The position numbers and the translations under genes are program-made. Source: Oscillospiraceae bacterium (GTDB taxonomy: Bacteria > Bacillota > Clostridia > Oscillospirales > Acutalibacteraceae). Taken from it: a stretch of 6,192 nt of DNA. Positions 1 to 6,192 of the stretch are shown here, one piece after another. Below the pieces are notes generated by a model. That model was given only the letters and a program-made list of their open reading frames with translations, was not told where the DNA came from and searched no databases. Positions within the stretch are counted from its first letter, which is position 1, and each line of letters opens with the position of its first letter. The stretch lies in the NCBI GenBank assembly GCA_003505905.1, contig DNXM01000126.1, forward strand, positions 1 to 6,192, read 5' to 3'.

Positions 1-186
1 GCTCATTTTCAGTGTATAGGCAACGGCATAGAGAATACCCACCGCCTGCTGATACGCTCCGCCTTCCTCGTTGGGATTGCCTTTTCCGCGTACGGCAATA
101 TAGTTTGCCGCAGGAACGTTGATCAGCTCCGGTTTGTTCTTCGGCATATAAAACTCTTTGTATTCCTTCTTAAAATCAAAAGCCAT
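1..186 (-). CDS. GyrI-like small-molecule-binding protein, N-terminal part (cut by window edge)
   Basis: This is the first 62 codons of a gene that runs off the window at position 1. The product begins MAFDFKKEYKEFYMPKNKPE and continues with a V-P-A-A-N-Y-I-A-V-R-G-K-G-N-P-N-E-E-G-G-A-Y-Q pattern (residues 24-46). I recognise this as the opening of the stand-alone GyrI-like / effector-binding fold proteins (COG4832 type) common in Firmicutes. Family members are roughly 200 residues, so about two thirds is missing. The fold binds hydrophobic or drug-like small molecules in related proteins, but the ligand here is unknown. No signal peptide or membrane segment is visible, so it is probably cytosolic. 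The ATG at 186 is chosen because GGGAG lies 8 nt before it. An in-frame ATG at 201 has no Shine-Dalgarno and overlaps that motif. The gene starts 30 nt after the hydrolase stop, which suggests one operon. Confidence 0.82.
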   Translation of the reverse strand, partial: MAFDFKKEYKEFYMPKNKPELINVPAANYIAVRGKGNPNEEGGAYQQAVGILYAVAYTLKMS

Positions 187-194
187 TTTCTTTT

Positions 195-199
195 CTCCC
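195..199 (-). promoter_or_regulatory. Ribosome binding site deciding the start of the GyrI-like gene
   Basis: GGGAG is followed by 8 A/G-rich bases and then the ATG at 186. It favours that ATG over the in-frame ATG at 201, which lies on top of the motif and has only an A/T-rich leader. Confidence 0.6.
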
Positions 200-216
200 A
201 TTTTCAAAATTATAGA

Positions 217-813
217 TTATAGAGTTGACCTTATCCATTCATTCAAAAACGCCATTTGTTCCTCCGTGTGAAACCAATGTTCGCCGTTTTTCATTACAGT
301 CACCTTTGCACCGCTTTTTGAGGAAAAGTAGTTGATTGTGTCAATAGTTTGCAGATAGTCTTTTTCACCGTACAAAATCTCGGTAGGGATCTTCCATTTG
401 AACGGGTTGTCTCTCACCCACCTGAGATATTCCCACGAAAGCGTTTCACCGAAGGTCGTAGGGATTACTTTTTTCTCTTTCAGTTTGCTCTCCGTGACAT
501 TTGCCAGCGTCATCATATCGCAAATCAGTTTTTCCATATTGACAATGGGTGAAACGAAGAATGCCTTTTTGATTTTCTTTTCACTGAGCGAGAAAAGGGA
601 AAAAAATGCGCCAATGCTGTTCGCAATCAAACAGACTTTATCAAATCCGACCGAAACCGCATCGAAATAGTCCGAAAACTCTTTTTGCGCTTCCCACGGT
701 GTTTCGGACTTGTAATCGAAGCCAAGTACCGTATCATCCGGAAAAAGCGTTTGATAATGCTCCGCTTCGGCGGCGCTGCCGCCCTTGCCGTGGATGTAGA
801 TCACTAAACTCAT
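217..813 (-). CDS. Small alpha/beta-hydrolase-fold protein
   Basis: The product is 198 residues and starts MSLVIYIHGKGGSAAEAEHY. Visible parts of the alpha/beta hydrolase fold are the first strand with the oxyanion-hole type H-G-K-G-G (residues 8-12), the nucleophile elbow A-N-S-I-G with Ser66 as likely nucleophile, a candidate acid Asp152 in L-Y-G-E-K-D, and a candidate His179 in N-G-E-H-W-F-H. The elbow has Ala where the classic G-x-S-x-G has Gly. The lid region is short. There is no signal peptide or membrane helix, so it is probably a cytosolic esterase-like enzyme; the substrate cannot be read from the sequence. I place the start at 813 because AAAGGTG sits 9 nt upstream and the domain begins immediately after the Met. 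The frame stays open further upstream (to 1074), but that stretch overlaps the end of the ATPase gene and adds no fold element. It lies 30 nt before the GyrI-like gene. Confidence 0.85.
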   Translation of the reverse strand: MSLVIYIHGKGGSAAEAEHYQTLFPDDTVLGFDYKSETPWEAQKEFSDYFDAVSVGFDKVCLIANSIGAFFSLFSLSEKKIKKAFFVSPIVNMEKLICDMMTLANVTESKLKEKKVIPTTFGETLSWEYLRWVRDNPFKWKIPTEILYGEKDYLQTIDTINYFSSKSGAKVTVMKNGEHWFHTEEQMAFLNEWIRSTL

Positions 814-822
814 CCTTGCCAT

Positions 823-829
823 CACCTTT
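823..829 (-). promoter_or_regulatory. Ribosome binding site deciding the hydrolase start
   Basis: AAAGGTG is 9 nt before the ATG at 813. An in-frame ATG at 822 directly abuts the motif and so is poorly spaced. The same AAAGGTGATG string precedes the ATPase gene. Confidence 0.5.
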
Positions 830-928
830 GCTTTTTTGTTATGATTCATACCGTCAAATCTCACTTCTATCTCTGCGAATGTTTCCGGGGAATGATCATT
901 GAACAAAAGGTATGATAAATATTCTGTT

Positions 929-2362
929 TCAACGAGCATTATCCCGTTTCGGAGTAAAAGTGTCAATAAGAAGAAGATTCGCGTTTCGGCCGGCTTCCTC
1001 TTCCAGGCCTTTTGTGAAGCCGGAAGTGCTGAAAATGATGATCTTGCGGCACTTATGCTTTGTTTTTCCTTCAAGTGCCGCCGCCTTTTCCTGCAAAGAA
1101 TGCAGGACTGACAGCCCCTTTTCAGCTTCCGTATATTTACATTCTCCGATCAGCATATTCCCGTCTACGGTGTCCAGTCCAAGGAGATCAACTTCTCCGC
1201 ATACAGGACCCCAGTATCTCCCAAGCCTGTCAAAACATAAATCCCTTTGACTGTCAGAAGCGAACTCCCACATTTTCTCCCTGCAAAGATCTTCATAAAT
1301 ATAGGACACATAGTTTTGAACAAACATTTTTCGAATCTGTTCCATTACATACGTTTTTTCTCCGCGTTCAAGAAAAGAGCGATAGGGATAAACAAATTTG
1401 AACCAGAAGGATATAAAGTTATCCGTAATCCGATAAAGCCCGCTTTTGCTTTTTTCAGGATTACTTTCGGTAACAGGAACTTCACGCTCCACCAGATCCA
1501 GATCCATCAGTGTTTTCAGATATTTGGGTACATTCGTCTGCTTCACGCCGAGGAAAGCTGCGATTTCGGAAAGCTTGCAGTTTCCCATTGCAATTGCGCG
1601 GATTAATGAGAAATAGCTCCCGATCTCATTTACCTCATTTTGCAGAAGAAAATAAGGTTCTTCATAAAGATAGCTTTGAGGATTCAGTACAAGGTTTTCA
1701 ATTCCGGCTTCAACGTTTTCACAGTCACAGAAGCTTTCAATATATTTCGGTACGCCACCTGTTACTGCATAGAATGGTATCAAGTCTTTTTCGGACTTCC
1801 CGTAAAAAAAATCCTTGTAATATGGATAGCGGATCTGTTTGAGCTTTATCTGTGCGGTGCGTCTTCCGTAAAGCGGACTGCTGTAGTCCAATGTCTGTTG
1901 CTGCATCAGTGTAACAAGAGAACCGCATAGGATCAGCATAATATTCGCATCTTTCAGCACTGTGTCCCATACCTTCTGCATAACGGACGGAAACGCAGGA
2001 GCTGAGTGACCGATATACTGAAATTCATCCAGTACTATTATTTTTCGTTCTTCTGTGCGATATCCCGTAAGGAGTTTGAAAACGGTCAGCCAGTCAGCAT
2101 CAGCCGATTTCAGAAGCTCATTTCCAATAAGCTCTGCGACCTGATTCCGGAACGCCCTGCGATTCTGCTCTTCGGATTCCTGCGTTGCAAGAAAATAGAC
2201 ATTACATCCACTATGACGTGAGAGAAACTCGTTAATCAGAGCCGTTTTACCGACTCTGCGGCGACCGTAGATAATCACAAAGGCAGCGGCTTTTCGCGTA
2301 TATTCCTGTTCCAGAGTTTTCAGTTCTTCTATTCTGTCAACAAACTGCTTTTTTTCATGCAT
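929..2362 (-). CDS. AAA-type ATPase with winged helix and C-terminal DUF234 nuclease-like domain
   Basis: The product is 477 residues, a usual length for the prokaryotic/archaeal ATPase_2 (PF01637) plus DUF234 (PF03008) family. The N-terminal STAND/AAA-like P-loop domain has Walker A G-R-R-R-V-G-K-T (residues 33-40), Walker B I-I-V-L-D-E (108-113) and a C-G-S sensor-like strand end (146-148). The Y-G-R-R-T segment at 165-169 is typical of the family. A winged-helix segment lies around 262-292 (K-L-S-E-I-A-A-F-L-G-V ... V-P-K-Y-L-K-T-L). The C-terminal domain has a PD-(D/E)XK-like set: Glu390, Asp392, and Glu407-Cys-Lys409. The cellular role of this family is poorly defined; ATP binding is a safe inference, while nuclease activity is not demonstrated by sequence. 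It has no membrane segment. The ATG at 2362 fits AAAGGTGA 10 nt upstream; a TTG at 2383 is in frame but lies at about the expected transcription start. It has its own promoter after the polC terminator. Confidence 0.88.
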   Translation of the reverse strand: MHEKKQFVDRIEELKTLEQEYTRKAAAFVIIYGRRRVGKTALINEFLSRHSGCNVYFLATQESEEQNRRAFRNQVAELIGNELLKSADADWLTVFKLLTGYRTEERKIIVLDEFQYIGHSAPAFPSVMQKVWDTVLKDANIMLILCGSLVTLMQQQTLDYSSPLYGRRTAQIKLKQIRYPYYKDFFYGKSEKDLIPFYAVTGGVPKYIESFCDCENVEAGIENLVLNPQSYLYEEPYFLLQNEVNEIGSYFSLIRAIAMGNCKLSEIAAFLGVKQTNVPKYLKTLMDLDLVEREVPVTESNPEKSKSGLYRITDNFISFWFKFVYPYRSFLERGEKTYVMEQIRKMFVQNYVSYIYEDLCREKMWEFASDSQRDLCFDRLGRYWGPVCGEVDLLGLDTVDGNMLIGECKYTEAEKGLSVLHSLQEKAAALEGKTKHKCRKIIIFSTSGFTKGLEEEAGRNANLLLIDTFTPKRDNAR

Positions 2363-2372
2363 AAGATGTTCA

Positions 2373-2380
2373 TCACCTTT
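2373..2380 (-). promoter_or_regulatory. Ribosome binding site deciding the ATPase start
   Basis: AAAGGTGA is 10 nt before the ATG at 2362. An out-of-frame ATG at 2373 overlaps the end of the motif and would open only a 14-codon frame ending in TAG; its spacing is too short for it to compete well. Confidence 0.5.
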
Positions 2381-2385
2381 CAATT

Positions 2386-2424
2386 ATTATTATACTCAAA
2401 AGTATAATAATTTCAAGTATAATA
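2386..2424. repeat. Inverted repeat with an added direct half-site; candidate operator
   Basis: On the plus strand ATTATTATACT (2386-2396) and AGTATAATAAT (2401-2411) are perfect 11-bp reverse complements around a CAAA centre. A third half-site AGTATAATA (2416-2424) repeats the right arm exactly 15 bp further on. The array covers the -35, spacer and -10 of the ATPase promoter. This geometry suggests an operator for a dimeric DNA-binding protein; the winged-helix ATPase itself is one candidate, by inference only. The A/T-rich content means part of the symmetry could come from the -10 sequence alone. Confidence 0.5.
2389..2416 (-). promoter_or_regulatory. Sigma-A-type promoter of the ATPase gene
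   Basis: Read on the minus strand, TTGAAA (2416..2411) is followed by 16 nt and then TATAAT (2394..2389), close to the vegetative consensus. Transcription would start near 2382, giving a leader of about 20 nt that still contains the ribosome binding site for the ATG at 2362. The -10 box and most of the spacer lie inside an inverted repeat, so a bound regulator would be expected to block polymerase. Confidence 0.6.
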
Positions 2425-2460
2425 TATAGAAAACAAAAAGCTGATGTTTAACAGGAAAAG

Positions 2461-2518
2461 AACAGAAAACGACGGAAGCACCACTCAATTACGGGCTATA
2501 CTTCCGTTGTTTTCTGTT
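2461..2518 (-). terminator. Hairpin terminator downstream of polC
   Basis: AACAGAAAACGACGGAAG (2461-2478) pairs with CTTCCGTTGTTTTCTGTT (2501-2518) over 18 positions, 17 as Watson-Crick pairs and one as a G/T wobble, around a 22-nt loop. On the minus strand it starts 37 nt after the polC stop and is followed by a modest T-rich run (CTTTTCCTGTT). The stem foot is itself A-rich and T-rich on opposite arms, as in intrinsic terminators. The loop is longer than usual and the T-run is interrupted, so efficiency is uncertain. Confidence 0.6.
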
Positions 2519-2555
2519 ATGCTTATGAAAAAAATAAGGTTCCGGACACTGTCGC

Positions 2556-5500
2556 TCAGAAATCAAACAGGTTAATCTGACTCGTTTCCGGAAGGTCACC
2601 CAGTGCCCCCAGCCGTTTCAGAATCTGAAGGTGGGTCTGGCTGACTTTCGGGCAGGCATGGGACACTTCCTCAATGGAGATGAACTGCTCACCGGACTTC
2701 CTGCAGTTCACCAGGTCCACAGCAGCCGACTCGCCCAAACCGGAGATCGAGACGAACGGAGGCAGCAGCTTCCCGTCATCGGTAATCAGGAACTTGATGG
2801 AATCCGACCGGTACAGGTCAATGGGCGCGAACTCGAAGCCGCGCATATTGAACTCATACACTGCTTCCATTGTAACCAGAAGATCTTCCTCGTTGTTGGA
2901 CAGGTTGGAGCGGCGTTTGAATTCGTTGATCTTGCGCCGGACGAAGTCCGTACCGCCGGTCATCAGCTCCGCGTCGAACTCGCCCTTCTGACTCCTGCGG
3001 TAGAAATACGCACTGTAAAAAGCCAGGGGTTCGTGAACCTTGAACCATGCAATGCGGAAGGCCATCATAACATAGGCCACTGCATGGGCTTTCGGGAAGA
3101 GGTAGGCAATCTTCCGGCAGGATTCAATCCACCAGTCCGGTACATCCATTCCCCGCATCTGCTCTTCCGCATCTCCGGGGAAGGAGCCCGACTTCTTCAC
3201 CTTTCCTTTTCGCACTGCCTCCATGGTCTTAAAGGCCAGCGACGGTTCCATGCCCTTCTGAATCAGATAGATCATGATGTCGTCACGGCAGCCTACCGCT
3301 TCGTTCACCGTTGCTGTTCCACTGGTTACCAGATCCCGGATATTACCCGCCCAGACGTCCGTTCCATGAGAAAAACCGGACAGCCGGATCAGGGTATCGA
3401 ACTGACCGGGTTTTGTATCCACCAGCATCTGCCTGGTAAAGGCGGTTCCGAACTCCGGAACGCCGATGGTGCCGGTATGACCGATAATCGGGTCATCGTC
3501 AGGAAGGTTCAGTGCCTCCGGAGACGTGAAAATAGACATGGTGGGCTGGTCGGACAGAGAGATTTTCTTCGCGTCCACCCCTGTCATATCCTCCATCATA
3601 CGGATCATGGTGGGGTCATCGTGGCCCAGTTCGTCCAGCTTCAGGAGGTTGGCCTCCATACAGTGGTATTCGAAGTGCGTCGTAATAATCCCGGAGGTGG
3701 GGTCGTCTGCCGGATGCTGCACCGGGCAGAAGTCCGTGACATCCATGTCCTGCGGAACAACGACCAGACCGCCCGGATGCTGACCCGTCGTGCGCTTAAT
3801 GCCCGTACAGCCTTTGCACAAACGGTCGATTTCGGCGTTGTGCACCGATTCGCCCTTGCCCTCAAAATACTTTTTAACATAGCCGAAAGCGGTTTTGTCC
3901 GCCACGGTGCTGACGGTGCCGGCTTTGAACACATGAGAAAGACCGAACAGCTCCTCGGTGTAACGGTGCGCCCAAAACTGGTATTCGCCCGAAAAGTTCA
4001 AGTCAATATCGGGGGATTTATCGCCTTTAAAACCAAGGAAGGTTTCGAACGGAATATCGTGTCCGTCCCGTATCATCGGAATTCCGCAATGCGGACAATC
4101 CTTCGGCGGCAAGTCAAAGCCGGAGCCGACTTCGCCGTTTAGGAAAAACTCGCTGTGCTTGCACTTTTTGCAAAGATAAAACGGTGCAAGCGGCATAACC
4201 TCGGAAATGCCTGCCATGGAGGCGACAAACGAGGAACCGACCGAGCCACGGGAACCGACATAGTAGCCGTGATCCATGGAGTTTTTAACCAGCTTTTGCG
4301 CAATCATATAGAGCACGGCGAAACCGTTTTGGATGATGGAATTGAGCTCCTTTTCCAAGCGTTCCGCCACATACTCGGGCACTGGGTCGCCGAACATATC
4401 CTTCGCCTTATCCCAACACAACCGTGTCAGTTCTTCTTCGGAGCCGGGAATGCTCGGCGGATAGTTGCCGTTGGGAATCGGAATCAAACGGTCAATACTG
4501 TCGGCAATGCGGTTGGGGTTGGTGATAACCACCTCTTTGGCGGTTTCCTCCCCGAGATACTGAAACTCCGCCAACATTTCTTCGGTGTTGCGGAAGAAAA
4601 GCGGTGCTTGGTTATCCGCATCCTTAAAGCCTTGACCTGCCATCAAAATGGCACGGAATTTTGCGTCCTCCGGGTCCATGAAATGAACATCACACGTGGC
4701 GACAACGGGCTTATGAAGCTTGTCCGCCAAGTGAACCAGCTTTTTGTTAAGGTTTTCCAAATCCGTTCGACTTTGAATCTGCGGATACTCGGCAGACTCC
4801 AACATAAAGCGGTTGTTATCCACGGGCTGAATTTCGATATAGTCGTAGAACGACGCAATTTTCATCAGCGTTTCGTCATCACTTTTCATCATCGTGCGGA
4901 ACACTTCACCTGCTTCGCAGGCACTGCCGACGATAATTCCCTCACGCAGAGCCATCAGCTCACTTTTCGGAATACGGGGTCTTTTATAGAAATAATCCAA
5001 ATTGGATTTGGTAATGAGCTTGTAAAGATTCTTCAAGCCGACATTGTTTTTGGCAAGAAGAATGATATGGTAGGACGGCAGTTTTTTGTAGTCCGTTTCC
5101 GCATCGTCACCGTCCACATCGTTAACCAAATAACCCTCCATGCCGAAGAGCAATTTGATGTTGCTCCCCTTTGCCGCCTTAACGGCATCCGGGAACGCCT
5201 GCACAACACCGTGGTCGGTAATGGCAATTGCCTTGTGCCCCCACTTGATGGCACGCTTGACCAAATCCTGCACATCGGTCATACCGTCCATAGCCGACAT
5301 ACGGGTATGCAGGTGAAGCTCGACACGCTTTTCGGGTGCGTCGTCGGTCTTGGACAATTTGTCGATGGAGGCGATTGCTTTAACATCCAGCACATTTTCG
5401 TGCGCATATTTATCGTACAGCACAATACCTCTCAAAAGAATCGTCATGCCGTCTTTTAGCTTTTGAACAAGATATTCGGTGTTTTCGTTCGGGCCGAAAA

Positions 5501-6192
5501 TCTTTGCGGAATAGGAGCCGCTCTCATCCGAAATGTTAAAGGTAATAATGCGATTGCGGTTATCCCGAGTGGAACGCACCTCAAGCGAAAACACATCGCC
5601 CCAAACCAAAACCGAACCGCTGTCCTGACTCAATTCGGAAATCGGAGTCGGACGCTTGCCGGGCAAACGCTCACCGTAAAGCATCTGCGAATATTTCACG
5701 CAAATGGGCAAATCCTCAAAGCTTCGTTCCAGCTTTTTCTCAAGCACGGGCTTGTCCTGCTGTTCCTTGCTTTCATCCACCTTGCGCTGCATTTCGGCAA
5801 TATTGACTTCCTTGTCCGCTTCATTTGCTTCAAGAGAAACCGTCACATCCAGTCGGTACATTTCCTTGAGAATGGCCGCAAGCTCTTTTTCCGCACCGAA
5901 CGGTTTGAGAATTGCGGCGCCGGATTTTGAAACGAAAAACCGGCAAACCGCCCCGTCTGTTTCTACGGTTGCGCCGTTCATAAACCCGTTGGCAGGCGGA
6001 ATGCGTTTTTTCAATTCGGCTGCCACACGCTCCACATCAATCGAAACGCTTGACGGGTCAACCGAAGCAACCACAACCCGTTCTTCTTCCATCGGTTTGC
6101 TCTCTTCGGCAAAGAAAACCGAGCAGGAAACACGATTGACACGCAAGGCTGTTTCCAGTGCCTTTTCCAAGGCGGATGTTTCAAAACCGTCC
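2556..6192 (-). CDS. polC: DNA polymerase III alpha subunit, PolC type, lacking the internal 3'-5' exonuclease (N-terminus beyond window)
   Basis: This is the replicative polymerase of Gram-positive-type replisomes, which extends DNA on the sliding clamp. The frame is open to the window edge; 1,211 codons are present and the true start lies beyond 6192. A TTG at 6170 is in frame but not needed as a start. Domains, counted from that TTG codon as residue 1: OB fold (about 185-270); first PHP half with H286, H288, D295, H320 and E345; second PHP half with H368, C418, D494 and H496; G-S-R-G-S-V-G-S-S (639-647); zinc knuckle C667/C670/C692/C695; catalytic D721 and D723 in P-D-I-D-L-N-F; K-R-T-T-G-Q-H-P-G-G (792-801); third catalytic D846; helix-hairpin-helix near 1144-1169; clamp-binding Q-I-N-L-F at 1198-1202. 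Canonical PolC is about 1,440 residues, with a DEDD exonuclease between E345 and H368. Here only 22 residues lie there. Base and codon use change near 3800. Confidence 0.95.
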   Translation of the reverse strand, partial: DGFETSALEKALETALRVNRVSCSVFFAEESKPMEEERVVVASVDPSSVSIDVERVAAELKKRIPPANGFMNGATVETDGAVCRFFVSKSGAAILKPFGAEKELAAILKEMYRLDVTVSLEANEADKEVNIAEMQRKVDESKEQQDKPVLEKKLERSFEDLPICVKYSQMLYGERLPGKRPTPISELSQDSGSVLVWGDVFSLEVRSTRDNRNRIITFNISDESGSYSAKIFGPNENTEYLVQKLKDGMTILLRGIVLYDKYAHENVLDVKAIASIDKLSKTDDAPEKRVELHLHTRMSAMDGMTDVQDLVKRAIKWGHKAIAITDHGVVQAFPDAVKAAKGSNIKLLFGMEGYLVNDVDGDDAETDYKKLPSYHIILLAKNNVGLKNLYKLITKSNLDYFYKRPRIPKSELMALREGIIVGSACEAGEVFRTMMKSDDETLMKIASFYDYIEIQPVDNNRFMLESAEYPQIQSRTDLENLNKKLVHLADKLHKPVVATCDVHFMDPEDAKFRAILMAGQGFKDADNQAPLFFRNTEEMLAEFQYLGEETAKEVVITNPNRIADSIDRLIPIPNGNYPPSIPGSEEELTRLCWDKAKDMFGDPVPEYVAERLEKELNSIIQNGFAVLYMIAQKLVKNSMDHGYYVGSRGSVGSSFVASMAGISEVMPLAPFYLCKKCKHSEFFLNGEVGSGFDLPPKDCPHCGIPMIRDGHDIPFETFLGFKGDKSPDIDLNFSGEYQFWAHRYTEELFGLSHVFKAGTVSTVADKTAFGYVKKYFEGKGESVHNAEIDRLCKGCTGIKRTTGQHPGGLVVVPQDMDVTDFCPVQHPADDPTSGIITTHFEYHCMEANLLKLDELGHDDPTMIRMMEDMTGVDAKKISLSDQPTMSIFTSPEALNLPDDDPIIGHTGTIGVPEFGTAFTRQMLVDTKPGQFDTLIRLSGFSHGTDVWAGNIRDLVTSGTATVNEAVGCRDDIMIYLIQKGMEPSLAFKTMEAVRKGKVKKSGSFPGDAEEQMRGMDVPDWWIESCRKIAYLFPKAHAVAYVMMAFRIAWFKVHEPLAFYSAYFYRRSQKGEFDAELMTGGTDFVRRKINEFKRRSNLSNNEEDLLVTMEAVYEFNMRGFEFAPIDLYRSDSIKFLITDDGKLLPPFVSISGLGESAAVDLVNCRKSGEQFISIEEVSHACPKVSQTHLQILKRLGALGDLPETSQINLFDF

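Noticed and set aside
853..858. TTGACG on the minus strand as a -35 box for the hydrolase
   Set aside because: No -10-like hexamer occurs at 16-18 nt spacing, so no promoter is called.
891..900. 10-bp palindrome AATGATCATT between the ATPase and hydrolase genes
   Set aside because: It is short, A/T-rich, single, and not associated with a promoter; chance is the simplest explanation.
2381..2383. TTG as the start of the ATPase gene
   Set aside because: It lies upstream of the AAAGGTGA ribosome binding site and at about the predicted transcription start. The ATG at 2362 fits better.
2631..4142. Open frame of 503 codons on the plus strand, antisense to polC
   Set aside because: The translation shows no recognisable domain and is His/Arg/Val-rich, as expected for a shadow. 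The minus-strand PolC has unmistakable motifs throughout the same stretch.
4155..5459. Open frame of 434 codons on the plus strand, antisense to polC
   Set aside because: It is again a shadow of PolC codon structure, with no domain, no good ribosome binding site and no separate composition signal.
6168..6170. TTG as the possible start of polC
   Set aside because: The frame remains open beyond it to the window edge and no Shine-Dalgarno precedes it. PolC normally has more N-terminal sequence before the OB fold, so the gene is simply cut by the window.

Overview
The window carries four genes, all on the minus strand, so the biological reading direction runs from position 6192 down to 1. Most of it (6192 to 2556) is a polC-type replicative DNA polymerase III alpha subunit. 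After that come a strong hairpin terminator, a promoter with symmetric half-sites, an AAA-type ATPase with a C-terminal nuclease-like domain, and a two-gene tail: a small alpha/beta hydrolase and the start of a GyrI-like ligand-binding protein. PolC occurs mainly in low-GC Gram-positive bacteria and their relatives. The mid-range base composition, the style of the small hydrolase and GyrI-like proteins, and the solitary DUF234-type ATPase suggest an anaerobic gut-type member of Clostridia (Oscillospiraceae or Ruminococcaceae-like). This placement is inference from protein style, not from a marker comparison.

Region by region: polC enters the window already open, with its N-terminus beyond 6192, and ends with a TGA at 2558..2556. 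A near-perfect 18-bp hairpin at 2461-2518 lies 37 nt past its stop and probably ends the transcript. A sigma-A-like promoter (TTGAAA, 16 nt, TATAAT) follows, and its spacer and -10 box sit in an 11-bp perfect inverted repeat. It drives the ATPase gene (2362..929). The hydrolase (813..217) and the GyrI-like gene (186 to beyond position 1) follow with gaps of 115 and 30 nt and no clear promoter of their own. They may be co-transcribed with each other and possibly with the ATPase.

The notable feature is in PolC. Canonical PolC carries a DEDD-type 3'-5' proofreading exonuclease of about 180 residues inserted inside its PHP domain. Here the two halves of the PHP domain are joined by a linker of about 22 residues and the exonuclease is absent. 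All nine expected PHP metal ligands, the polymerase catalytic aspartates, the zinc knuckle and the C-terminal clamp-binding motif are intact. Separately, the last third of the gene differs in GC content and leucine codon choice from the part before it, with the switch near 3770-3840. This points to an intragenic recombination or an assembly chimera.

No RNA gene, CRISPR array, insertion sequence or phage gene was recognised.
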